Of a DNA stretch of 64,000 bases, positions 33,541 to 45,424 are shown piece after piece. Position 1 is the stretch's first letter, and each line of letters begins with the position of its first letter. The notes beneath the pieces were generated by a model. That model ran no database searches and was not told where the DNA came from. It saw only the letters and a program-made list of their open reading frames with translations. The stretch comes from Orobanche coerulescens. Taxonomy: Eukaryota > Streptophyta > Magnoliopsida > Lamiales > Orobanchaceae. The DNA is taken from positions 138,661,215-138,725,214 of the forward strand of contig CM065810.1 of the NCBI GenBank assembly GCA_033398695.1. Direction: 5' to 3'. A program made the position numbers and the translations under genes.

Positions 33541-34276
33541 TACTAACATAATCACCCAGGTATATAGCACAATCACGACTAATGTATAAGATAATTACAG
33601 TAAATCACAATTCGTGTATAATATAATCACATCTGATATACCATGCACGGTAGATCATGTCGCACGGCATAATTTTCCAAGAATTTGTATTTATCCGACA
33701 AAATATTTAATAGGTTATATATGATGAAGGTATTTGAGGAACAGTGTCTAAACTTTATTTTTTCAGTATAATGTAAGTCGCAATTGATTTATTTGATGAT
33801 AATAAATTTTGTACTCATAGATATGCAATTAATACTACGTAAATTAATCTTATATAAAAAACAATTAATGACTTTTTGGTTTAAAAAATTGATAATGTTA
33901 TTAATATATAATAACTAACTATAAGAGGGAAATCTTCTTATTAGTGTTATTATATATTTTACTTCAACACGAAATAGTATCTCAACCAGATTCCACTTTT
34001 ACTGGACAAAATCTTGAATGTGATTTACTTTTGACATCTTGATACCATTAAGTAGTGATTTGATAATTTCGTTTTCTCATATGGATTACTTTACCAGTCA
34101 TAATTTGGTTTGTTTTTATTTTTCGTTAAAGCGAAAGAATCAAATACGCGTGAAAGAAAAATGTACCGGATTTGACAAACTGGGAATGGTTAACGCGTAA
34201 AGGTTAAGTGATTTACAGAAAATTAGAACATTAGTTTATTTTTCATTAAGACAATTACCACATTATACAAAGACAT
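33541..34276. other. AT-rich sequence, nothing recognised
   Basis: No domain-bearing frame, repeat or RNA gene is seen on either strand. It separates two DNA-transposon insertions. Confidence 0.5.
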
Positions 34277-34279
34277 TAA

Positions 34280-35301
34280 GGGGTTGTTTACCAAACTTAT
34301 CTGTCTAGGTAAATTGTGTCTGTCTAGTTAAATTTGTCTATCTGGGTAAATATATGCATGCAGGTAAATTGATCTTTGTTGTTTTTTTAAATCCGAATAA
34401 ACTGTCTGAATAACAGAAAGTCAGAAATGACCGATTTACCCCTGAATATGAATTATAAACTGTTTTATAAATTGTTGTTTATTTTTTAAATAATATAAAT
34501 GATATAATTCAAAAATCAAAACATAAATTCATAAAGTACTTAAAAATCCAATTTGAAACACAAAAAAATCAAGTTCAATCACAAAGTAGCCAAATTAAAA
34601 CACAAAGTAGACAAATTTAAATATTATTAAAAAATCAAGTTTGACTCATCTTCTAGATATATATTATTTAAATTTAAACAAAATATTATACATAAATGAT
34701 TCAATTTTGTATGTAAGTAATATATAAAATATTTAATACGTATATAAATAATACGTATAATTTACAATATATATTTATATATAGAAATATATTTTAAATA
34801 TATAAGAACATATATAATAAATATTATACATATGAATAAATGTTAATATATAAGTAATGTATAATATTTATTTATATATTCATAATATATATGATATTTT
34901 GTAGATACAAAAGTTTATTTATACAATAATATATAGTAACAAATATTATATATAAATTAATAATGTATATTATTTATATATGAATAATATATATTACATT
35001 CATTTATATTAAGACCTAAATTTTTATATTGTATATCTAAATAAGTATATATAATGGGAACAGGAGAGTCATTTTTTGTCCTAAATTATTTATATTGTAT
35101 ATATAAATGTGTGGTTTTCAATTAGGGGTAGGGGAGTCATTTTTTTGTCTTAATGGGGACAACACCCCTTTTCATGCTTAATGAATAAGCCATTTTTGTC
35201 TTCCCGGATAAGCCATTAAGCCACAAGTAAACACCTCCAAACGTCTGAGCGAATAAGACATTTTACCCATTAAGCTGATTAAGTCACAAGTAAACAGCCC
35301 C
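34280..35301. mobile_element. Non-autonomous Harbinger-type element, 1,022 bp
   Basis: GGGGTTGTTTAC at the left and GTAAACAGCCCC at the right are inverted termini with one mismatch, flanked by TAA (34277-34279, 35302-35304). A second inverted-repeat layer (AAGCCACAAGTAAACACC near 35218) lies inside. The centre is extremely AT-rich and non-coding. The TAA target fits PIF/Harbinger. The termini differ from those of the 28036-32719 element, so another transposase is implied. Confidence 0.78.
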
Positions 35302-35304
35302 TAA

Positions 35305-36379
35305 CTACTATTTCCATGTAGGGTGTTGTGGGTAGTCACTTGTAATAACTACAGTCCCATATTTAATTCTTTTATGAAGTGATCATTAAGTTAATGAGGC
35401 ATTCTGACCCGTGCGATGCACATGTCTTGTTTACTATTAACAAATCAAACTTTTATTTATATCAGTAACTCAAACTCAACACGTTTTGTATGTGTGTTAC
35501 ATATTTTTTCAATTTTCTCAAACATTAGTCGAGATAGTAATAGATATAAGTGGCTTCGTCTTAGATCATGCTACTTTTTGAACCATGCCAATCGTGATTT
35601 AGCATTGCATGTCATTATGCATTGGTTATTTAGTAATTCATGCTTGACACGGCCTGGTAAAAACAAATTTCGGATTGGACAAATTTTTCTTGATAAAATG
35701 AAAACTTGAGGCCCTGCCCCATCGAGGTCTTTGTTATCTTTTCCTATTGTTAAAGAAAGTTACTAAACAATACCAATCTAGAGAACTTTATGTTGCAAAT
35801 AATATTACAGTAGCAGTACAACAATATCGACGGTACCAATATGCTTAGAGCTCAAGGACAACTCTTTACTCACCTGTTCCACATTTACCATTCACAAATA
35901 TTCACGGATACTCCCGATGGGTTTGAAAACCACCAACCTTCTATGATGCTACCTCTCTTGCATGCCACTTGGTCCGCTTCCTGGACGACTTGAGAACATG
36001 CTCCAGGATTCGCTTCTTTCTTTTTCGACCTAAATAAAGTAATGAACTAAAAGTTTGTGTAAAATATTTAATTTTTTACTATCCATATAACTAAAATATA
36101 TTTTCTTACCATCTCATAAAAGTGTCGTTACTCATCAATATTCCATGATTATTGTTGTGACCCATAATTTTTCGGAGCATAAACGCCTTCTTTCCGATTG
36201 TGTTAATAAAAATGTAGATCCTTGGTTTGGCACACCAAGATTAAGACATTTAAACATTCGAAGATTGAACATTGTTCTTGAATAATTGTGGAGTGGTGGA
36301 TAAAATATAAGCGGGTTATTTATACAACGAATACGCAGAATTGAGTGTAGCTTAACAGCAAAAGGAAATGGAAGGATTG
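35305..36379. other. Unassigned region before element C
   Basis: It contains a GACCCGTGCGATGCACATG stretch near 35407, a word often seen in plant repeats. The open frame at 35416-35709 has no domain. I see no gene, promoter or repeat that I can support. Confidence 0.45.
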
Positions 36380-38420
36380 TGTAATACCCGTGACATTCTA
36401 TTTTTAGCAGTTTCCATTTTTGGTGTATGTCTATTTTTATCGACTCTCTTGTAACCGTTTCGACATTTCGAATCTACTTTGTTCTTGGAATTTTTCCATT
36501 TGGACGAGCTTTGATGATGTTTTCACGTAATTTCATTTTATGACATGTTTTGCCGTATGAACGTTCGATTCTCGTAAAACTCATTCGTTTTCGTTGTTTC
36601 TTGGTTTGCACAAGTTCGTATGATTGGGTTGGTCGTGTTGAGACTTTCGGTTTATAAATCCGACGTCGGTTCGTGATTTTCGGGCACTTGGGCCATTTTT
36701 GTAATTTCCTAATAGTTTAGGGAATCTCATTTTCGTTGTCGCATTACGGACCCTCCGGTGGTCGGAATTATATTTTCTTTCAGCGCTTAGCTCCGTCGTA
36801 TTGTATGCTTCGCGTTTATATTCCTGGATTCTAGTCTCGTCGTGCATTTCGTGTATTGTACCCTCGACAGCAGCTTATTGCTGATGTGAGCAGCAGTAGT
36901 GAACTGCTGTGTAGGTAGCGCACGCTACTCCTGTTACCTTGCGTGCCCTACCGATGTGCAGTTAGCGTACGCTAACTCCCTATTGTTAGCGTACGCTAGC
37001 GAATGGTGGCAGTAGCCACTGGACCTGTCACGGCCCCGTTAGTGCGCGCTATATATGACAGTTAGCGTGCGCTAACTTCACAGATTATATAAGTCAGCGG
37101 GCAGTCCAGAAAGAGCAGTTTTATTCTTTTCTCTTCGTTTTCTTCGACGTGCGACTTCAGAGGCGATTTCCACCAGTGCTGGCCGGAGTTCTCTTCAAAT
37201 TCCATCACCGTAGAGTCGTGTTAGCATATTGTCATCAGCGTAATCATCCTCCATCGTCCGAATTCAAGGTATTTTCATCTAGAACGCTAACTTGTCAATT
37301 TTGGGGGTTTTTCGGGATTCTAAGAATTAGTTCCGAATTGTTCAATCATGTTACGTAATTTCTTACCGATTATTGTTATTGGGTGATTCTCAATCTGTTT
37401 TTCTCTAATTTGATCCGCGAATTGTTGATACGGGGAGATTTGACGTAAACCCTCGCCCGTATCGATTGAACGTTTTTGTCATGAATTGTAATCGGGGATT
37501 ATGGGTGTATTCTGATCGGTTATTGTTGTCCGTTGGGACTGAACTATGTTGATCCTTCGTTTAGGAACCGTCATTTTCCACCCGGACGGTTCGTAGTCGT
37601 GTTTCACTTCCATTTCTTCAAGAATGTCTCAAAAGCAAGTACTTTACATTTGTTTACATGTTCTAGTATTTGAATTATGGCTGTATTGTGGTTGTTGTGG
37701 ATGGATATGTATATGTTCACCTAGGGACGGTCCGACGGGGCCTCTAGGGATACGTATTTCCGTGTGTGTGCGTATCATGAACTGTGGTTGACCACCCAGG
37801 GATGTCCGACGGGGCTCTGCGGGGTACGGAGGCCGTGAGTCTCGTACCAAGGTTAACTTTGAATTGTGATTTGTTGGAGATAATATGTTTTGCGATTGTA
37901 CATTGTAAATATTCCGTAATATAAAATATTTTCTAAAATGATTTTTGGCGCATATATTCATCTGATTAGAATGTAGTTCAAATGGATTGTACTTGCACTA
38001 GCAGTTGTCGCTAACCCCTTAAGTGGGGGAAATACTTTTTGTATTTCAGGTATCGATCGTAGAGACAAGCGAGCACTTGAGCCGTATGAGGATGATGGGA
38101 AAGCATGATACTGTTCAGTAGTTATTTGTTGGTGTTCAGTTCTGTCATTTACTATTGATGTCTTGTTTTGAGATTTCTGTATTTTAAAACTGGTTTAAGT
38201 ACTCGAGTACTCCCTTTTCAAAATTGTTAATGTTGTGTTCCCGTTTTGGAAAATAGATTGATGTTGGATTCTAATTGTCGGATTGTAGTCTTTTATTTGA
38301 ATTGTCGTTTTATTTTTGTTTGTCATTGACGAATGTCTTGTTGGTGTGTTAGCCTGGTGGATTCCACAGTGTGGGGTCCACGGCGCTGTAATATGCCCTG
38401 AATGTCTTGGGAGTGTTACA
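36380..38420 (+). repeat. Element C 5' LTR
   Basis: 2,041 bp. Palindromes of the TAGCGTACGCTA type lie at 36916-37074, then a TATATAAG box at 37086-37093. Downstream, a CCGACGGGG-containing block occurs twice (about 37722-37745 and 37795-37820), a weak echo of the A/E cassette. The end block ACGGCGCTGTAATATGCCC matches A and E in form. Confidence 0.95.
36916..37074. repeat. Palindrome cluster in LTR C
   Basis: Copies include TAGCGCACGCTA (36916-36927), two TAGCGTACGCTA, a TAGTGCGCGCTA variant and TAGCGTGCGCTA (37063-37074), all within 160 bp and ending 11 bp before the TATA box. The 3' LTR repeats the cluster at 43914-44069 with one copy broken by a base loss. Confidence 0.88.
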
Positions 38421-38425
38421 GAATA

Positions 38426-38459
38426 TGGTATCAGCGCTTAGGTTTATGGATACCTAGGC
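38426..38459 (+). promoter_or_regulatory. Primer-binding site and overlapping hairpin, element C
   Basis: TGGTATCAGCGC (38426-38437) pairs with initiator tRNA-Met with one mismatch. A stem begins inside it: GCTTAGGT (38436-38443), loop TTATGGAT, ACCTAGGC (38452-38459). Compared with A, three of eight stem pairs differ and pairing is kept by matching changes. The loop differs at one base. Confidence 0.85.
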
Positions 38460-38539
38460 TGTCGATTATTTGGGTCTAGTTAAGAGTCGTTTTTGGGACA
38501 GTATCACTGCTATGCCATCATCTCAGTACGCTGGTGCTC

Positions 38540-38643
38540 GTAAGTTTTTCCTAACTTGACTCGTTTCACTGTGCTGTTCTCTTCCTGTCTTAGTATCTTG
38601 TTGCGTTTTGCGATTGAATTGTACTTACCCGTTACTTCTTCAG
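38540..38643 (+). other. Possible leader intron in element C
   Basis: GTAAGT follows a short ATG-started exon (38512-38539), and TTCTTCAG ends at 38643. Joined directly, exon 1 is one base out of phase with the RG-rich gag frame, so either the start lies downstream or an indel has occurred. Confidence 0.4.
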
Positions 38644-38644
38644 A

Positions 38645-39925
38645 ATTCCTGCTGGTAGAGGACGAGGACGCAATCTCGGACGCGGTAGGGGACGTGGCGC
38701 AGCCGGTGAGGTGGCCATGTCCGATCACTCGGGAACTGATTCGGCGATGCCTTCTTTGTCGAACAGTGTTTCCCCTAGTTCCGGAGGTCAGCAGGACCAG
38801 TCTGGTAGCTCCGGTAATGCACATGAGAATGTTGGAGTGGCCAACATTTTGCAGCAAGTAGCGAACCAGATGACGCTACTGACTCAGGCTGTTCTGGTCG
38901 GCCATGCTAATGTCAACCCGGTTCCGCCTACTGGGTCCGGCAATGATAAGTTACTTCAGGACGTGATTCGTATGCGTCCTCCACAGTTTGATGGTGCTCC
39001 CGACCCCTCTGGTTGGGAGAATTGGCTATTCGAGATGGAGAAAGTATTTGAGGATGCTAATTGTTCTAAGGAGAGGAAAGTACCCATTGCTCAGTACTTC
39101 CTCGCCAAGGAGGCAGCAACGTGGTGGCAAGCGGTGAAACCGCACGACCGGGCAGCCACGTGGGTAGAGTTTCGGGATCTAATGGAAGATGAATTCTGTC
39201 CATGGCCAGTGAAAAAGGGGAGGATCCGAGCCTTCTTTGAGGCTAAGCCCCAAGATGTTCCTATTTCTCAAGCTATCAAAGACTACAATCAATAGCTGCA
39301 TTATGTGAGAAACCAAGTCCGAGATGAGCTTGACAAGATCCGCCACTTTGATATGCGGATGAAACCGAGGGTGCGCCACTACATGGATGGTCTGGGGTGC
39401 ACGACTTTAAAAGAGTATCAGAATAAAGCGGTGGCTTACGAGATGTCGTTTTCTGCGACAGAGACGGCAACCGAAGGAAAGAAGCAGAAGACCTTCGGTC
39501 AGTTTTTGGGAGGCAAGTCAGGAGGGTATCCAAAGGCTCAGTCTGGTTCGCGAGTCTACGGTAGTCAGTCGCCATCAGTTGGGCGAGGAAACGGTTCTAG
39601 GTCTGCTCCTGCTGGTTCCGTTCATGGTCCTACGTGCTTCAACTGTAGTCGTCCGGGCCACATGATGAGTGAGTGTGATAGGCCTCCGATTCAGTGTCCT
39701 GCTTGTCGTCGGATGGGTCATCGTGCTAAGTTTTGTACGGATGCAGCTCGGGCTCCAGTTACTCAGATATCATCCCCAGCTGCGGGAGAGCTGAGTGTGA
39801 ATCAGGCACCGACAGTTCCTCAGCCGCAGCAGAGTTTTGGTAGAGGTCGAGGATGTGGGCAGCCTTCTATAGGGGTAGCTTCGAGTGCGGGGTTTGTTCC
39901 GCCCCGAGTGTATGAGATGAGATGA
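38645..39925 (+). pseudogene. gag: Element C gag, one internal stop
   Basis: Chromovirus Gag in frame 2. The first part is RG-rich (GRGRGRNLGRGRGRG), and the first ATG in frame is at 38717. The capsid domain has PPQFDGAPDPSGWENWLFEM, IAQYFLAKEAATWWQAV and WVEFRDLMEDEFCP. A TAG at 39293-39295 interrupts the capsid, and the frame reopens with RNQVRDELDKIRHFDMRM. Two CCHC knuckles follow: CFNCSRPGHMMSEC and CPACRRMGHRAKFC (39637-39735). The TGA at 39923-39925 falls between gag and protease in the same frame. It could be a lesion or a stop that is read through. Confidence 0.93.
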
Positions 39926-40434
39926 GCAGGAGATCCTGACGCGACGGTGGCTACAGGTACAGTCCACATCCTTGATCATCCTATTTCCGTATTGTTCGAT
40001 TCAGGTGCTACGCATTCTTTTATATCTATGGATTGTGTGCGTCGTCTGCATGTTGATTGCCTAGTTGCTTGTGAGCCTTTTGTTGTTAAACTTCCTATGG
40101 GGATAGCATCGTGGGGGATCGCGAGATTAGAGATTTTTCTATGAGTAACGCGGGGAGGGTTTGGCCGTCTAATCTGATCGCAGTAGATATTAAAGATGAG
40201 GATTTGATTTTTGGTGAGGATTGGCTGGACCGTCATGGGGTAATCATGAATTATAGAACGAGGACTGTTTTGATGTTAGCCTTTGACGGTACCGAGCATT
40301 CTTTCGTGGGGCGTAAGCGGAGTAGCCAGAGACTCTTGATCAGTGCCTTGAGGGCGGTGAGGCTTCTTCGGGGAGGTTGCACGGGTTATTGGTATTATGC
40401 TTTGAGATCGGAAGAAGGGGGAGTCGAGCTCTCG
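39926..40434 (+). pseudogene. pol: Element C aspartic protease, one frameshift
   Basis: The protease keeps its catalytic triad in VLFDSGATHSFIS (39983-40025). The frame is lost near 40095-40115 and continues in frame 1 with [30 protein letters not shown] and [10 protein letters not shown]. The single shift is the only damage seen, and the second half reads straight into RT. Confidence 0.92.
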
Positions 40435-41790
40435 TCTATTCCGGTAGTGTGTGAGTATCCTGATGTCTTCCCAGACGAGTTGCTGGGTTTGCCGCCGGAC
40501 CGAGATGTTGAGTTTACCGTCGATTTAGAGCCGGGTGCAGCACCGATCTCTAAGACGCCATACCGTATGGCGCCCGCCGAGATGCTGGAGCTGAAGAAAC
40601 AGTTGGAAGAGTTGCTAGACATGGGATATATTCGACCGAGCGCTTCACCTTGGGGCGCGCGGGTCCTATTTGTAAAGAAGAAGGATGGGTCACTTCGTTT
40701 GTGCATCGACTACCGAGAGTTGAACAAAGTGACCATCAAAAACAAGTATCCGCTCCCGAGGATTGATGACTTGTTTGATCAGTTGCAAGGGGAAACTGTG
40801 TTTTCGAAGATTGATTTGAGATCGGGGTATTATCAGCTCCGAGTGAAGGATACCGATATTCCGAAGATGGCCTTTCGGACGAGATACAGTCACTACGAGT
40901 TTGTGGTTATGCCTTTTGGGCTAACCAACGCCCCAGCCATGTTCATGCAGCTTATGAACAAAGTCTTTATCGAATACCTCGATAAGTATGTAGTCATTTT
41001 TATCGACGACATCCTGATTTACTCGAGGAGCGAGGAGGAGCACGCTCGTCATTTGCATATCGTATTAGATATTTTGAGAACTCAGCATCTTTTTGCGAAG
41101 TTCTCAAAGTGTGAGTTTTGGTTACGGGAGGTTATGTTTCTCGGTCATGTGATCTCGGTCGAGGGTGTTCGTGTGGACCCACATAAGGTAGAGGTCGTGT
41201 TGGATTGGGCGCCGCCCAAGAACGTGAAGGAGGTCCGTAGTTTTCTGGGATTAGACGGGTATTACCGTAGATTCGTCGAGGGGTTTTCTAAGCTCGCTCG
41301 ACCGCTGACTCAGTTGTTACAGAAGTCATAGAAGTTTGTGTGCACCGATGAGAGGCAGATTAGTTTCGAGGAGTTGAAGAAGCGGTTGACGACCGCTCCT
41401 ATTTTGGCTTTACCGAGTGGTAATGAGGGTTTCTCAGTTTTTGGTGATGCTTCGGGCCAAGGGTTCGGATGCGTACTTATGCAGCACGGGAGGACGATTG
41501 CCTATGCTTCCCATCAGTTGAAACCGTATGAGTTGAATTACCCTACACACGATCTTGAGTTGGCCGCATTTGTATTTGCATTGAAGATCTGGCGTCATTA
41601 CTTGTATGGCTCGTCGTGTCAGATTTTCACCGATCACAAGAGCCTGAAGAACATTTTCACGCAGAAAGAGCTTAATATGAGACAGAGGAGATGGTTGGAA
41701 TTGATTAAGGATTACGATCTCGAGATCCTCTATCATCCGGGCAAGGCTAATGTGGTAGCAGATGCCTTGAGCCGGAAATCGGTATCGCTT
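40435..41790 (+). pseudogene. pol: Element C reverse transcriptase and RNase H, one stop
   Basis: Frame 1. RT shows [43 protein letters not shown], the catalytic FIDDILIYS near 41000, and [19 protein letters not shown] at 41329-41331 separates RT from RNase H. RNase H keeps its acidic residues in [25 protein letters not shown] and FTDHKSL, then [19 protein letters not shown] codon is usual at the stop, so a single C-to-T change explains it. Confidence 0.94.
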
Positions 41791-43341
41791 TGGGCGCTTG
41801 AGTTACTTACGGTTCAATCGGAGCTTCGGCAGGAGTTGATGAGGTTGAGTGTTGAGATTGTACGTCCAGAGAGTTCCGGACAGTTGCGTACTCTTGAGAT
41901 TTCTTCATCTCTGGTCGATGACATTAAATCAGGACAGTTGGAGAACCCGATGTTTATTCAGCTTCGAGAGAGTGTAGGGAAGGGGAAAGCCCCAGGATTC
42001 GTTATTCATGAGGACGGTGTGTTGAGATTCCGAGGTCGGTTGTGTGTTCCGAACGACTCGGAATTAAGGCAGAGTATTATGCGAGAGGCTCATGCGTCAC
42101 CTTACTCAGTCCATCCGGGCTCGAGTAAAATGTATAAAGATTTGAGGAAAAATTTCTGGTGGAACGACATGAAGAATGAGGTAGTTCAGTTTGTGGCTAA
42201 GTGTTTGACTTGTCAGCAAGTCAAGATTGAGCATCAGCGGCCAGCTGGGTTGTTGAAACCACTTCCCGTCCCGGAGTGGAAGTGGGAGGATATCTCTATG
42301 GATTTTGTCACGGGTTTGCCGAGGACGAAGACTGGTATGAACATGGTGTGGGTGATTATAGACCGACTGACTAAGTCGGCACATTTTCTGGGCATCAAGG
42401 ATACTTGGGGTCCAGAAAAGTTGGCTCGTGTTTTTATCGCGCAGATAATGAGGCTTCATGGTACGCCGAAGACCATTATTTCGGACAGCGATGGCCGATT
42501 TGTATCGCATTTTTGGCAGGCGGTACATAAAGCATTGGGGACACAGTTACGTTTGAGCACTTCGTTCCATCCCCAGACCGATGGGCAGTCCGAACGTACC
42601 ATTCAGATGTTCGAGGATTTGTTGCGCGCGTGTGCGTTAGATTGGAGTAGTGACTGGGAGGAGCATTTGGCCTTGATTGAGTTTACTTATAATAATAGCT
42701 GGAACGCGTCGATTAAGATGGCACCGTATGAGGCACTTTATGGCCGACGTTGCCGATCGCCGATATGTTGGGATGAGCCGTCCGATCTAGTTGGCACCGA
42801 GACAGACCTTGTGTTGGAGACGAGGGAGAAAGTTGAATTGATTAGGAAGAGGATGTTGGCTGCTCAGAGTCGACAAAAGTCTTATGCGGATGTTAGGCGT
42901 CGACCTTTGGAGTTTACGGTAGGAGATCATGTTCTGTTCAGAGTGTCTCCGACGAAGGGAGTTTTCCGTTTTGGGAAGAAGGGGAAATTCAGCCCGAGAT
43001 ATATTGGACCTTTCGAGATATTGGGGAGAGTGGGCGAGTTAGCGTACCGTTTGGCTTTGCCTCCGTCGTTGAGTCATGTTCATAGCGTATTTCACATTTC
43101 CCAGTTGAGGAAGTACGTTCCGGACCCATCCCACATTATTGACTTTGGGGACGTGGAGATCGAGAAGGATGTTACGTTTGAGGAGAGGCCCGTCAAGATT
43201 TTGGAGCGTCGAGACAAACAGTTAAGGCACAAAACCATTCCTTTGGTTAAGGTGCAATGGTCGAGACACGGAGTAGAAGAAGCGACGTTGGAGTTAGAGG
43301 AGGATATGCGTTCGAGACACCCCGAGCTTTTTGATTCTTAA
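41791..43341 (+). CDS. pol: Element C integrase with chromodomain-like tail, open
   Basis: The open frame runs from 41338 through RNase H to a TAA at 43339-43341, 667 codons, with the integrase uninterrupted. The zinc-binding region has [18 protein letters not shown] and CLTCQQ. The catalytic D, D and E are in [19 protein letters not shown] and [28 protein letters not shown] is followed by a chromodomain-type C-terminus ([33 protein letters not shown]). One aromatic position after EEAT is Leu where A and F have Trp, which might weaken histone recognition. Known relatives use this tail to target heterochromatin. Confidence 0.93.
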   Translation, partial: WALELLTVQSELRQELMRLSVEIVRPESSGQLRTLEISSSLVDDIKSGQLENPMFIQLRESVGKGKAPGFVIHEDGVLRFRGRLCVPNDSELRQSIMREAHASPYSVHPGSSKMYKDLRKNFWWNDMKNEVVQFVAKCLTCQQVKIEHQRPAGLLKPLPVPEWKWEDISMDFVTGLPRTKTGMNMVWVIIDRLTKSAHFLGIKDTWGPEKLARVFIAQIMRLHGTPKTIISDSDGRFVSHFWQAVHKALGTQLRLSTSFHPQTDGQSERTIQMFEDLLRACALDWSSDWEEHLALIEFTYNNSWNASIKMAPYEALYGRRCRSPICWDEPSDLVGTETDLVLETREKVELIRKRMLAAQSRQKSYADVRRRPLEFTVGDHVLFRVSPTKGVFRFGKKGKFSPRYIGPFEILGRVGELAYRLALPPSLSHVHSVFHISQLRKYVPDPSHIIDFGDVEIEKDVTFEERPVKILERRDKQLRHKTIPLVKVQWSRHGVEEATLELEEDMRSRHPELFDS

Positions 43342-43364
43342 GTTTCGGGACGAAACTTTATTTT

Positions 43365-43376
43365 AGAGGGGGAGAA
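43365..43376 (+). promoter_or_regulatory. Polypurine tract, element C
   Basis: AGAGGGGGAGAA directly before the 3' LTR, after GTTTCGGGACGAAACTTTAT. Confidence 0.92.
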
Positions 43377-45419
43377 TGTAATACCCGTGACTTTCCATTT
43401 TTAGCAGTTTCCATTTTTAGTGTATGTCTATTTTTATCGACTCGCTTGTAACCGTTTCGACATTTCGAATCTACTTTGTTTTTGGAGTTTTTCCATTTGG
43501 ACGAGCTTTGATGATGTTTTCACGTAATTTCATTTTATGACATGTTTTGCCGTATGAACGTTCGATTCTTGTAAAACTCGTTCATTTTTGTTGTTTCTTG
43601 GTTTGCACAAGTTCGTATGATTGGGTTGGTCGTGTTGAGACTTTCGGTTTATAAATCCGACGTCGTTTCGTGATTTTCGGGCACTTGGGCTATTTTTGTA
43701 ATTTCCTAATAGTTTAGGGAATCTCATTTTCGTTGTCGCATTACGGACCCTGCGGTGGTCGGAATTGTATTTTCTTTCAGCGCTTAGCTCCGTCGTCTTG
43801 TATGCTTCGCGTTTATGTTCCTGGATTATGGTCTCGTCGTGCGTTTCGTGTATTGTACCTCGACAAAGAACTTATCATTGGCGATGTGAGCAGCAGATCA
43901 ATCGCTGTGTAGGTAGCGCACGCTACTCCTGTTACCTTGCGTGCGCTAGCGATGTGCGATTAGCGACGCTAACTCCCTATTGTTAGCGTACGCTAGCGAA
44001 TGGTGGCGTAGCCACCGGACTGTCACGGCCCCGTTAGCGCGCGCTATATATGACAGTTAGCGTGCGCTAACTTCACAGATTATATAAGTCAGCGGGCAGT
44101 CCAGAAACAGCAGTTTTATTCTTTTCTCTTCGTTTTCTTCGATGTGCGACTTCAGAGGCGATTTCCACCGGTGCTGGCCGGAGTTCTCTTCAAATTCCAT
44201 CACCGTAGAGTCGTGTTAGCATATTGTCATCAGCGTAATCATCCTCCATCGTCCGAATTCAAGGTATTTTCATCTAGAACCCTAACTTGTCAATTTTGGG
44301 GGTTTTTCGGGATTCTAAGGATTAGTTCCGAATTGTTCAATCATGTTACGTAATTTCTTACCGATTATTTTTATTAGGTGATTCCCAATCCGTTTTTCTC
44401 TAATTTGATCCGCGAATTGTTGATACAGGGAGATTTGACGTAAACCCTCGCCCGTATCGATTGAACGTTTTTGTCATGAATTGTAATCGGGGATTATGGG
44501 TGTATTCTGGTCGGTTATTGTTGTCCATTGGGACTGAACTATGTTGACCCTTCGTTTAGGAACCGTCGTTTTCCACCCGAACCATTCGTAGTCATGTTTC
44601 ACTTCCATTTCTTCAAGAATGTCTCAAAGGCAAGTACTTTACATTTGTTTACATGTTCTAGTATTTGAATTATGGCTGTATTGTGGTTGTTGTGTATGGA
44701 TATGTGTATGTTCACCTAGGGACGGTCCGACGGGGCCTCTAGGGATACGTATTGCCGTGTGTGTGCGTATCATGAACTGTGGTTGACCACCCAGGGATGT
44801 CCGACGGGGCTCTGCGGCGTACGGAGGCCGTGAGTCTCGTACCAAGGTTAACTTTGAATTGTGATTTGTTGGACATAATATGTTTTGCGATTGTACATTC
44901 TAAATATTCCGGAATATAAAATGTTTTCTAAAATGATTTTTGGCGCATATATTCATCTGATTAGAATGTAGTTCAAATGGACTGTACTTGCACTAGCAGT
45001 TGTCGCTAACCCCTTAAATGGGGGAAATACTTTTTGTATTTCAGGTATCGATCGTAGAGACAAGCGAGCACTTGAGCCGTATGAGGATGATGGGCAAGCA
45101 TGATACTATTTAGTAGTTATTTGTTAGTGTTTAGTTCTGTCATTTACTATTGATGTCTTGTTTTGAGATTTCTGTATTTTAAAACTAGTTTAAGTACTCG
45201 AGTACTCCCTTTTCAAAATTGTTAATGTTGTGTTCCCGTTTTAGGAAATGGATTGATGTTGGATTCTAATTGTCGGATTGTAGTCTTTTATTTGAATTGT
45301 CATTTTATTTATGATTGTTTGTCGTTGACGAATGTCTTGTTGGTGCGTTAGCCTGGTGGATTCCACAGTGTGGGGTCCACGGCGCTGTAATATGCCCTGA
45401 ATGTCTTGGGGGTGTTACA
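43377..45419 (+). repeat. Element C 3' LTR
   Basis: 2,043 bp, nearly identical to 36380-38420. The palindrome cluster is at 43914-44069 and the TATA box at about 44081. It is followed by the target duplication GATTG. Confidence 0.95.
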
Positions 45420-45424
45420 GATTG

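Larger units (their letters stand above)
36380..45419 (+). mobile_element. Element C: nearly intact Tekay-like chromovirus
   Basis: 9,040 bp with TGTAATACCC...GTGTTACA ends, target duplication GATTG (36375-36379, 45420-45424) and LTRs of 2,041 and 2,043 bp. It has an initiator-Met primer site, a polypurine tract and full gag-protease-RT-RNase H-integrase-chromodomain order. Only three nonsense codons and one frameshift are seen, and all catalytic residues I can check are present. It is the youngest-looking coding element in the window. Confidence 0.97.

Noticed and set aside
35400..35425. CCCGTGCGATGCAC-type word as a transposon terminus
   Set aside because: Common in plant repeats, but no inverted or direct partner is found nearby.
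35416..35709. 97-codon plus-strand open frame
   Set aside because: No domain, low-complexity AT-rich composition, and no promoter or intron signals.
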